Shown piece by piece: positions 43,738 to 50,921 of a stretch of DNA of 64,000 bases (position 1 is the first letter of the stretch; every line of letters begins with the position of its first letter). The notes under the pieces are model-generated. The model was not told the DNA's origin, did not search any database, and saw nothing but the letters and a program-made list of their open reading frames with translations. The DNA is taken from the NCBI RefSeq assembly GCF_040372045.1, contig NZ_BAABWH010000002.1. The stretch is one strand, 5' to 3'. This stretch comes from Thalassolituus sp006212115. Its GTDB lineage: Bacteria; Pseudomonadota; Gammaproteobacteria; Pseudomonadales; Oceanobacteraceae. The translations under genes were made by a program, and so were the position numbers.

Positions 43738-45888
43738 ATGACTCATAAAACGCTCCGCACTCCTCTTGCTATTGCTGTAGTAGCCGCCTCCTCAATGGCG
43801 CACGCAGACGTCGAACTGACTCCCGTCACCGTCGAAGCAGACTTCCGCCAGACTAATGTTCAGCAGATCCCTGAAGCCGTTACAGTGGTTGGCAGCGAGG
43901 ATATCGAAGCCCGCAGCGCCGAACACCTGGAGCAAGTGCTGAGCTTTGCCCCGAATGTGAATTACTCATCGGGTGCCTCACGTGGTCGTTTCTACCAGAT
44001 TCGCGGCATTGGTGAGCGCAGCCAGTTTATCGATCCGGTCAACCCATCGGTTGGTTTGGTCATCGACGGCATCGACATGACCGGGCTGGGCGGCGCTGCA
44101 ACCCTGTTCGACGTGAAGCAGGTGGAGGTTCTGCGCGGTCCGCAAGGCACTCGCTTTGGTGCGAACGCACTGGCGGGCATGATCAATATCCGCTCGAACG
44201 ATCCAACAAAAGAAACCGAAGGTTATCTGTCAGCCCGCGCGGGCAACTACGACAGCTACGGTCTGGGTGGTGCGCTTTCTGGCAGCCTGAGTGACTCTGT
44301 TCAGGGTCGTATTGCCGTTAACGGATATCAGTCGGATGGTTTTATCGACAACACATTCCTTGATCGTGACGACACCAACAACATTGACGAAGTCGTCGCT
44401 CGCGGTAAGCTGGCATTTCAGCTGAGCGAAGATACTGACCTTGGCTTGACCTACCTATACGCCGATATCGACAACGGCTACGATGCGTTCAGTCTCGACA
44501 ACACTCGTGAAACCTATTCAAACACACCAGGCATGGATGCTCAGGATACGCATGCTCTGGCGCTTTCCAGTGATACACAACTGAACAGTGCGGTTATTCT
44601 TCAGACCGAAATGACTGCCAGCAAGTCGGATGTGGAATACAGCTACGATGAAGACTGGGCATACGGAGAATATATCTTCCTACCGGATGAACCTGTGTAC
44701 CAGCCGGACCCATGTGATGTGACTCAAGGACCTTGCCTTGCCGACTTCGACGGCTACAGCTCATTTGATCAATATCTTCGCGACTATGAGCGCCAGTCTG
44801 CTGATATCCGCCTGATGTCTGGCACCGATGGCCGCATCTTCGGTAACACCACCGACTGGGTTGCTGGCATCTACGCTATGCAGCGCAATGAAGATCTGAC
44901 CCGTAACTACACCTACCTGGGAAATGCCTTTACCAGCGAACTTGAATCATCATCTATCGCTGCATACGGTGAGCTGACCACAAGTCTCAACGAAGCACTG
45001 CGCGTTATCACAGGTGCTCGTGTTGAAAACTGGTCAAACGACTACCGCGACAACAATGACATCGCAGGGAGCACAGATGAGATTCTGATCGGCGGTAAGG
45101 TCACGCTAGAGGCCTTACTGAACTATGATCACCTCGCCTATGTGTCTCTGGCGCGTGGTTACAAAGCCGGTGGTATCAACACCGATCCTGATATCTCAGA
45201 GGATAATCGCGAATTCGATACCGAATTCAACAACAGCGTCGAAGCTGGCCTTAAATCCTCACTGCTGAATAACGACCTGACCACGCGTGTCGCCGTGTTC
45301 TATATCCAGCGTAAGGACCAGCAGGTTAAAAGCTCTTACGCCGTGCTGGATGACAATGGCCAACCAATCGAGTTTCAGGACTATCTGGCGAACGCAGCCG
45401 AAGGGCGCAATTATGGTTTAGAGCTTGAATCGAGCTGGAACCTCACGGATCAGTTAAATTGGGAGCTGAGTTATGGTTATCTCATCACTGAATTCGTTGA
45501 CTACACCTACCAGACTGACGACGGCGAATTCAACAAAGATGGCCGAGCGCAAGCGCACGCACCTCGTTACAGTGCAGCAACGGCATTCACCTATGCTCTG
45601 ACGGATGGACTGTCAGTGCGCCTTGGCGCAGAGGCGAAAGACGAGTTCTATTTCTCGGATAGCCACGACGAAAAATCTGAGGCGTATGTCCTATGGAATG
45701 CTCGCATTGCGTATGCACAACCTGAGTATGAAGTGTCGGTTTATGGTCGCAACCTGACCGATCGTGAAACTCAAGTACGTGGTTTCGGTGGTTTCGGTAA
45801 CGACCCTCGTAAAGGATATGCTACCGAGCCTTACTACCAGTACGGTGAGCCTCTGACTTACGGTGTTGAGGGTAAGCTGTACTTCTAA
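43738..45888 (+). CDS. TonB-dependent outer-membrane receptor, probable thiamine receptor
   Basis: The 716-residue receptor has a signal peptide ending SMAHA and a mature N-terminus (VELTPVTVEA) that includes a likely TonB box. The plug domain (residues ~40-150) has IPEAVTVVGSEDIEAR, the FYQIRGIGERSQ segment and VEVLRGPQGTRFGANALAGMINI. A 22-strand-type barrel ends with LTYGVEGKLYF and a terminal Phe. The ATG at 43738 gives the signal peptide; a frame opening at 43666 adds only non-signal sequence. The TPP riboswitch upstream and thiamine-related genes downstream point to uptake of thiamine or a precursor across the outer membrane (inference). Confidence 0.88.
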   Translation: MTHKTLRTPLAIAVVAASSMAHADVELTPVTVEADFRQTNVQQIPEAVTVVGSEDIEARSAEHLEQVLSFAPNVNYSSGASRGRFYQIRGIGERSQFIDPVNPSVGLVIDGIDMTGLGGAATLFDVKQVEVLRGPQGTRFGANALAGMINIRSNDPTKETEGYLSARAGNYDSYGLGGALSGSLSDSVQGRIAVNGYQSDGFIDNTFLDRDDTNNIDEVVARGKLAFQLSEDTDLGLTYLYADIDNGYDAFSLDNTRETYSNTPGMDAQDTHALALSSDTQLNSAVILQTEMTASKSDVEYSYDEDWAYGEYIFLPDEPVYQPDPCDVTQGPCLADFDGYSSFDQYLRDYERQSADIRLMSGTDGRIFGNTTDWVAGIYAMQRNEDLTRNYTYLGNAFTSELESSSIAAYGELTTSLNEALRVITGARVENWSNDYRDNNDIAGSTDEILIGGKVTLEALLNYDHLAYVSLARGYKAGGINTDPDISEDNREFDTEFNNSVEAGLKSSLLNNDLTTRVAVFYIQRKDQQVKSSYAVLDDNGQPIEFQDYLANAAEGRNYGLELESSWNLTDQLNWELSYGYLITEFVDYTYQTDDGEFNKDGRAQAHAPRYSAATAFTYALTDGLSVRLGAEAKDEFYFSDSHDEKSEAYVLWNARIAYAQPEYEVSVYGRNLTDRETQVRGFGGFGNDPRKGYATEPYYQYGEPLTYGVEGKLYF

Positions 45889-45891
45889 TGC

Positions 45892-45974
45892 GCGATCGCG
45901 CTTAGTCGCTGCGCTCCTGAATCGTTCCTACAGGAACATTAACCTGTAGGAGCGCAACGCGGAGCTTGCGCGAA
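45892..45974. repeat. REP/REPIN-like inverted element
   Basis: Right arm CCTGTAGGAGCGCAACGC (from 45943) continues into GGAGCTTGCGCGAA and resembles Pseudomonas-type REP sequences. The left half is an imperfect inverted copy ending in TCCTACAGG at 45925-45933. The two arms face each other around GAACATTAA. I found no further copy in the window. Confidence 0.55.
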
Positions 45975-45991
45975 CCGAACTGGAGAACACC

Positions 45992-46258
45992 ATGGAAATA
46001 TCCGTAGAAATCAGCAAATACCCTCTGGCCGATGACTACATCCCGGCGATCAAGAGCTTTATCGACCGCCTAAATGCCATCGTCGGCCTGACCGTGGTTA
46101 CCAACACCATGAGTACACAGGTATTCGGCGACCACGATCTGGTGATGAATACCCTGCGCGATGAAATGAAGCTGAGCTGGGAAACCTACGGCAAGGCCAT
46201 TTTCGTCTGCAAGTTTCTGGGCGTGAACCTTGATCCAGCACTGAAGCCGCACGGTTAA
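45992..46258 (+). CDS. Thiamine-binding protein, MTH1187/YkoF type
   Basis: The 88-residue cytoplasmic protein resembles the small thiamine-binding family (MTH1187/YkoF), with a ferredoxin-like fold: MEISVEISKYPLADDYIPAIKSFIDRLN, then MSTQVFGDHDLVMNTLRDEM. The family binds thiamine in YkoF, although other members have unclear roles. It is about 100 bp after the receptor gene, with GGAG before the ATG, and lies within the riboswitch-controlled cluster. A role as a thiamine carrier or buffer is inferred from the location. Confidence 0.8.
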   Translation: MEISVEISKYPLADDYIPAIKSFIDRLNAIVGLTVVTNTMSTQVFGDHDLVMNTLRDEMKLSWETYGKAIFVCKFLGVNLDPALKPHG

Positions 46259-46492
46259 TCCGGTACGTAATACCCATACTGCGCTGCAGAATACGATTCG
46301 GACGGTGGGAAGTTACCGAAATCAGATGATCAGCGGGCATCTGTGCCATGGCAGAAGCTGTTCCTTACCGCCTTCTGCAATTTCCGCCATCCATGGCGGT
46401 CAGACGCACAGCTGAGCATACATGGATGTAATTGCTGCGTCCCGATGATCACTTATTGCGGTAACGACATAACATAGAATTAAGGAGCCTCC

Positions 46493-47119
46493 ATGCTCGA
46501 CACCATACTTTCAGGCGCCATCGAATACGCCCAAACCATGAGTCATTGGGAGACCACTGCTGTTCTCTTGGGCGTCGCCTATCTGGTACTGGCCATGCGT
46601 CAGAGCCAATGGTGCTGGTATGCGGCTTTTGGCAGCACTGCAATTTTCAGCTGGCTGTTTTTCGATGTATCACTGGTGATGGAGTCCGCACTCAACGTCT
46701 ACTATCTGGCGATGGCCGTATATGGCTGGCTGGCGTGGCGTAATGGTGCTTCAGATAAACCGGATCTCTCTGTGCAGCGCTGGACCCTGAACCAGCATGG
46801 GCTGGCCATCGGGAGCGTTGTCCTGATCAGTCTGATCAGCGGTTGGCTACTTACCAACAATACCAACGCAGCGCTGCCCTATCTCGATTCCTTCACCACT
46901 TGGGGTGCCGTACTGACAACCTGGATGGTGACACGCAAAGTGCTGGAAAACTGGCTGTACTGGGTGGTGATTGATGCGGTCGCCATTTACCTCTACATCG
47001 ATCGTGGCCTCTACCTGACAGCGGTACTGATGGCTCTGTATGTGGTGTTGGCAATCGGCGGCTATTTCCTCTGGCTCAAAGACTATCGCTCACAACAGGG
47101 CTTGCCTGAGCCGGCCTAG
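46493..47119 (+). CDS. pnuT: PnuC-family transporter, probable thiamine transporter PnuT
   Basis: The 208-residue inner-membrane protein has about seven helices and the PnuC-family signature (Trp/Asn-rich segments LNVYYLAMAVYGWLAW and VLENWLYWVVIDAVAIYLYI). PnuC transporters import nicotinamide riboside; the PnuT branch imports thiamine by facilitated diffusion and depends on a kinase to trap it. PnuT rather than PnuC is chosen because the gene is flanked by a thiamine-binding protein and a kinase and lies downstream of the TPP riboswitch. AAGGAG is close to the ATG. The stop is 5 bp before the kinase start. Confidence 0.8.
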   Translation: MLDTILSGAIEYAQTMSHWETTAVLLGVAYLVLAMRQSQWCWYAAFGSTAIFSWLFFDVSLVMESALNVYYLAMAVYGWLAWRNGASDKPDLSVQRWTLNQHGLAIGSVVLISLISGWLLTNNTNAALPYLDSFTTWGAVLTTWMVTRKVLENWLYWVVIDAVAIYLYIDRGLYLTAVLMALYVVLAIGGYFLWLKDYRSQQGLPEPA

Positions 47120-47124
47120 TTCTG

Positions 47125-47916
47125 ATGACGCAACCACCCGACAACATTCTCAGCGAGTGGGCCCTCTGGGGGCTGACCCAGCCCCCGATAGCCATTGAAG
47201 CCGTGCACGGCGGCCTGACCAACGCTAACTTTCTGATCGAATGTGACTCCGGTCAACTGCTTCTCCGTTTAAACAACAATGGACAATCCCTTGGGATTGA
47301 GCGCACTGCAGAGCTAAAGATTCATACGCTGTTGTCCCAGCGTGGTCTGGCACCGACTATCCGGTATACCGCTCCAGATCATCGCTATTGGGTTCGGGAA
47401 TATGTTCAGGGCAGGCCTCTGTCACAGGGCGAGATAACGGACCGCGATATGAAAGATATAGCGACGATACTCAACCAGATTCATCAGCTTCCTCCTCCCG
47501 AAGGGGCACCTCGCCTCGACGTAAAAGCAAGCTGCCTGACCTATCTCAACGCCATCGATAGCCGTTCCAAAAAGTTCGATAGTCAACTCACTACACTGCG
47601 CACAGCGGTGGACAAGATTGACCCGCTCCCCGAATCGGAAGCGTGCTTGTGCCATATGGACCCATTACCTGCAAACTGGGTGCGAGACACCACCGGGAAA
47701 CTCTGGCTACTCGACCTCGAATACGCCAGCGTCGCTCACCCTTCCCTCGACTTTGCAGCCTTAGCGTTGCAACTTCCCGACGCAGCCAGACAGGCCTGGA
47801 CTGCGCTTTTACCTGAATCAATTCGGGTGCACATGGAGGCAGCGTCTGAACAGATTGTCCTCCTTGATCGTACTTGGCGACTGGCTCATACGGCTGAAAA
47901 AGATCCGTCCTTGTAA
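47125..47916 (+). CDS. Aminoglycoside-phosphotransferase-fold kinase, probable thiamine kinase
   Basis: This 263-residue kinase has the choline-kinase/APH fold. The N-lobe GGLTNANFLIECDSGQLLLRLNN holds the nucleotide-binding Lys/Arg region. The catalytic loop is CHMDPLPANW (H-x-D-x4-N) and the metal site is LLDLEYA (the DxE position). ThiK-type enzymes phosphorylate thiamine, trapping it in the cell. The start is 5 bp after pnuT, showing translational coupling. The substrate is inferred from the operon; a choline or homoserine kinase is less likely here. Confidence 0.8.
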   Translation: MTQPPDNILSEWALWGLTQPPIAIEAVHGGLTNANFLIECDSGQLLLRLNNNGQSLGIERTAELKIHTLLSQRGLAPTIRYTAPDHRYWVREYVQGRPLSQGEITDRDMKDIATILNQIHQLPPPEGAPRLDVKASCLTYLNAIDSRSKKFDSQLTTLRTAVDKIDPLPESEACLCHMDPLPANWVRDTTGKLWLLDLEYASVAHPSLDFAALALQLPDAARQAWTALLPESIRVHMEAASEQIVLLDRTWRLAHTAEKDPSL

Positions 47917-48066
47917 CTCTTTGTTACCAGACAAGGCCATTTTCGGCTGACTTTTACGTCAATACGACCTCACTGGAACCATTCTGGTTCAAATGCGCCA
48001 TATACAGAGACACTGCAAGTAAGAATAATTGAACACCTGTTATTTAACTCGAATACCCGACTCCGA

Positions 48067-48408
48067 ATGAACCTCACCGCGCAACGCTGTTACCACTTGC
48101 TGGGACTCCCTGACGGCAGTTCCCGTGCATTGGTGCGCGAGGCATATCAGCGGTTAGCGCTAGCCTATCATCCGGATCGCAACCCTGCGGCTGCGGATAT
48201 GTTTATGCAAATTCGCGCCGCCTACGAGCGATTAATGCTACTACTGCCCGATACGGGATACGGTGAATCGGCCACCGCCAATCAATTCACCGCGCTGCCA
48301 GACATCAGCAGAGAACGGCGCAATCGACGCGGCAATCGCACAGACCGTCGTTTTGAGATCGTGTTGGAAGACAGCTACATAGGCACCAGCGTCAGAGAAC
48401 GAATTTAG
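48067..48408 (+). CDS. J-domain protein (small DnaJ-like)
   Basis: The 113-residue protein has an N-terminal J domain: YHLLGLPDGSSRALVREAYQRLALAYHPDRNPAAADMFMQIRAAYERLM, with the HPD tripeptide at residues 35-37 needed to stimulate a DnaK-type ATPase. The C-terminal 50 residues are polar and Arg-rich and lack the Gly/Phe and zinc-finger regions of DnaJ. It probably acts as a dedicated co-chaperone with unknown client. No ribosome binding site better than a weak AT-rich stretch is visible. It is convergent with the zinc peptidase gene. Confidence 0.85.
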   Translation: MNLTAQRCYHLLGLPDGSSRALVREAYQRLALAYHPDRNPAAADMFMQIRAAYERLMLLLPDTGYGESATANQFTALPDISRERRNRRGNRTDRRFEIVLEDSYIGTSVRERI

Positions 48409-48488
48409 CGAACTACTGGCTAGTGCACAATCGACTAGCAAGCTATAAACCTATGAAGAGGTAAAGGTTGGAAAGCCCGACTGAGAAC

Positions 48489-49565
48489 TTAATTCAGTAG
48501 CCGATGGACAGCCATCAACTTTCTGCTGACCTGCTGGTTATTCACGAATGGATACGCATCCGGGAGCCCCATACTCCGGTTCAGGGCATTGAGCTTCACA
48601 CTGAACTCACTCCAGCAATCGATCAATCCCTGCGGATCACAGGCTCCCTCATCCTGAGGCAAGGTCAACCCCGCGTACTTGCCGAACTCGATCAAGTCCC
48701 ACTCACGGGCAGTTTCCAGGGTGTCGATGATGTGCAGATAGTGCGCAAACGTCTCGGCCCAGTCCTCCCAGGGGTGCATGGAGGCATAGGCACTGATAAA
48801 TTCGCTGCGCCAGCTCTGATCGTCAGGATCACGAGCATAGTGTTTGTCCAAAGCCTCCTGATACGACAGGTCAGGATCACCAAATATCTCGCGGAACTGA
48901 GCCAGTTTCGCTTCATCTGGTTTTATCAATAAATCCCAGTAGAAGTGGCCGACTTCGTGGCGGAAATGCCCAAGCAAGGTCCGGTACTGCTCACCCATAT
49001 CGACGCGCATGCGATGGCGCGCAACGTCATCCGCCTCTGCAAGGTTAATCGTAATATCACCCTGTGCGTGCCCAGTGAACACGGCGGCAACATGCGTCAA
49101 TGGCGTGCGGAAATGGTCACTGGCGTCTTTATCCGCCATAAAGTGAAAGCTAAGCCCTTCCGGCGACTGCTGTTTGTCTGGCATCGGTAGACTGAGTGAA
49201 TCCAGTGTAAATAGCAGACGACGCTTGGCTCTTTCCAGATTGCCCCACAGCTCAGCGTGGCCTTCCACATTCAGGTCGGGGATGTTGTCGTTGAAATGAC
49301 ATGCGAAGCAGAGTGCGGGTTCTGCACTGATCGCATCGCCCGGAATCATGGCATTGCAGACGCCGCTTGCACGATTAGCGCAGGGCAAGTAATCGCGCCC
49401 CTTGTAATGCAAGCCGCCGTCTTTATTCTGGTCGAACACCAACATATCGCGCTCTTCAAAACACCAACCGACTTGCCGCTGGCAACTCAGACACTGGGTA
49501 TTCTCAAAAAACAGAGCGACCGGTTTGCCATCCGTGGAAGTACAGTCGCAAGAGAAGTAGCGCAT
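48489..49565 (-). CDS. Zinc-ribbon metallopeptidase-like protein (Peptidase_Mx/COG4307 family)
   Basis: The 358-residue protein begins with an N-terminal zinc-ribbon region containing several CxxC pairs (CLSCQRQVGWC, CANRASGVC, CFAC). A gluzincin-like domain follows, with HEVGHFYWDLL as the HExxH motif and the EDWAETFAHYLHI segment as the third-ligand region. The family is annotated as putative zinc peptidase with unknown substrates. No signal peptide is present, so it is cytoplasmic. It is downstream of thrB on the same strand, with 7 bp between them, so it may share that transcript. Confidence 0.85.
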   Translation of the reverse strand: MRYFSCDCTSTDGKPVALFFENTQCLSCQRQVGWCFEERDMLVFDQNKDGGLHYKGRDYLPCANRASGVCNAMIPGDAISAEPALCFACHFNDNIPDLNVEGHAELWGNLERAKRRLLFTLDSLSLPMPDKQQSPEGLSFHFMADKDASDHFRTPLTHVAAVFTGHAQGDITINLAEADDVARHRMRVDMGEQYRTLLGHFRHEVGHFYWDLLIKPDEAKLAQFREIFGDPDLSYQEALDKHYARDPDDQSWRSEFISAYASMHPWEDWAETFAHYLHIIDTLETAREWDLIEFGKYAGLTLPQDEGACDPQGLIDCWSEFSVKLNALNRSMGLPDAYPFVNNQQVSRKLMAVHRLLN

Positions 49566-49572
49566 TAAATAT

Positions 49573-50523
49573 TCAGCCTTTCGATAAGGATTTAGCGCGA
49601 TGCCAACGCAGGCGATCCCGATATTCCGTAGGTTGTTTATGCGCTGGGAGTTCTTCGCTGCGGCTTTTTGCCATACGCGTGGCCAATAGGCGACTCAGCC
49701 AGAAACGCAGCGCAGCACCACGCAGAACGGTATTCCACATGCCACTCTCAAACTCCGACAGCGGGCGGACACTTTGATATCCAATAACCAGCGCCTCGAA
49801 GCGCTTTGGATCGAGACCGCTATCATCAGAAGCACACCAGTCGTTGGCAACAATCGCCAGATCGTAGAGCCAGGCACCTTCACAAGCGTTGTAGAGATCG
49901 AGGATCGCGGTCAGCTCGTCGCCATCAAAGAGCGCGTTGTCATGAAACAGATCCGCGTGAATCCAGCCGTGGGGCAACTGACACCACTGAGCTCGCTGAG
50001 CTTGCTGAAACGCCAACTCGTCGGTTAGCAGCGCCTTGTCGCTGGCGTTCAGATCAGTCGACAGTTCCGACGCGATACTTTGCCACCAGTCATAGCCACG
50101 CTCATCATGGCGCGGATCAGGCAGATCACTGGAAGCCAGATGAAACTCCGCCAATTCGCGGCCAATGGCCTCGCATTGCTGCTCCGATAACTGATCTGGA
50201 TGAGACCCGGCAAAACGCTGACAAAGAATGGTTGGCTTGTTTTTCAGGCTGTGCAGCCAAACGCCCGACGCATCTTCCACCGGACTCGGGACGCTCATGG
50301 CTTTCGTGCCCAGATGACGGGCAAGGCGAACGAAGTTTCGCACCTCATCCGGCGCATGATGCTCAAACAGAGTAAGCACATACTCACGCTGTGAGGTAGT
50401 CACTGCGTAATTGGAGTTCTCGATGCCCGCGCTGATGGGCGTATATGCCACCAGCTCACCGACATCGTATTGCGACAAAAGATCAGTGAGCTCTGCCGCT
50501 GTAAGAGAGGTATAAACCGCCAT
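49573..50523 (-). CDS. thrB: Homoserine kinase, APH-fold type (Pseudomonas-like ThrB)
   Basis: The 316-residue kinase belongs to the choline-kinase-like class of homoserine kinase found in Pseudomonas, not the GHMP class of E. coli. It has an N-lobe GIENSNYAVTTSQREYVLTLFEHH, a catalytic WIHADLFHDNALFDG loop (HxDxxxxN) and the LDLYNACEGAWLYDLA metal site. It phosphorylates homoserine in threonine synthesis. The downstream zinc peptidase gene and the upstream DUF2782 gene flank it; the order DUF2782, thrB beside polA matches Pseudomonas genomes, which supports the assignment. Confidence 0.93.
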   Translation of the reverse strand: MAVYTSLTAAELTDLLSQYDVGELVAYTPISAGIENSNYAVTTSQREYVLTLFEHHAPDEVRNFVRLARHLGTKAMSVPSPVEDASGVWLHSLKNKPTILCQRFAGSHPDQLSEQQCEAIGRELAEFHLASSDLPDPRHDERGYDWWQSIASELSTDLNASDKALLTDELAFQQAQRAQWCQLPHGWIHADLFHDNALFDGDELTAILDLYNACEGAWLYDLAIVANDWCASDDSGLDPKRFEALVIGYQSVRPLSEFESGMWNTVLRGAALRFWLSRLLATRMAKSRSEELPAHKQPTEYRDRLRWHRAKSLSKG

Positions 50524-50537
50524 AGGAAGTGGTCAGA

Positions 50538-50828
50538 TTACCAACGAAAGAGCACCCACTTGGGCACGCGCATATTCGGTGAATCCGTACGCTCAAATTC
50601 CTCGGCTTCGCTTTGTGTCGGCGTCAGATAATACGCCGGGCCGACTTTCGGTTGCACCTTAATTTCGACCACTTCGCCGTTTACTCGAAACTCGTAATAG
50701 GTGTTGTCACCATCGTTGCGGATGGTCACCGTTTCACCGGCAGGTTCGGCGGCCAGCGCACTCGCGGATATTACAGCGGAGAGAACCGCAGAGATAAGGC
50801 CGACAGCCAGAGTTTTTGGCATCTTCAT
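50538..50828 (-). CDS. DUF2782-type small exported protein
   Basis: The 96-residue protein has a Sec signal peptide ending ISASALAAEP. The mature domain is GETVTIRNDGDNTYYEFRVNGEVVEIKVQPKVGPAYYLTP, ending PKWVLFRW, which is typical of DUF2782 proteins. Its role is unknown. I chose the ATG at 50828 because GGAAG is spaced 7 bp upstream; an ATG at 50822 is an alternative. It precedes thrB with 14 bp between them and diverges from polA, as in Pseudomonas. Confidence 0.88.
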   Translation of the reverse strand: MKMPKTLAVGLISAVLSAVISASALAAEPAGETVTIRNDGDNTYYEFRVNGEVVEIKVQPKVGPAYYLTPTQSEAEEFERTDSPNMRVPKWVLFRW

Positions 50829-50921
50829 GGTAGACTTCCCGTCCAATAACGTCGTTAACACCAGTGTACCTGAGAGGGCTGGTAAGCGTCAGTCCTCCTT
50901 TGATTTCAAGGCCAAACCAAG

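Noticed and set aside
46259..46492. Second riboswitch between the thiamine-binding protein and pnuT genes
   Set aside because: Several short stems occur (for example CCGCCA/TGGCGG), but neither the CTGAGA nor the GAACCTGAT signature of a TPP aptamer is present.
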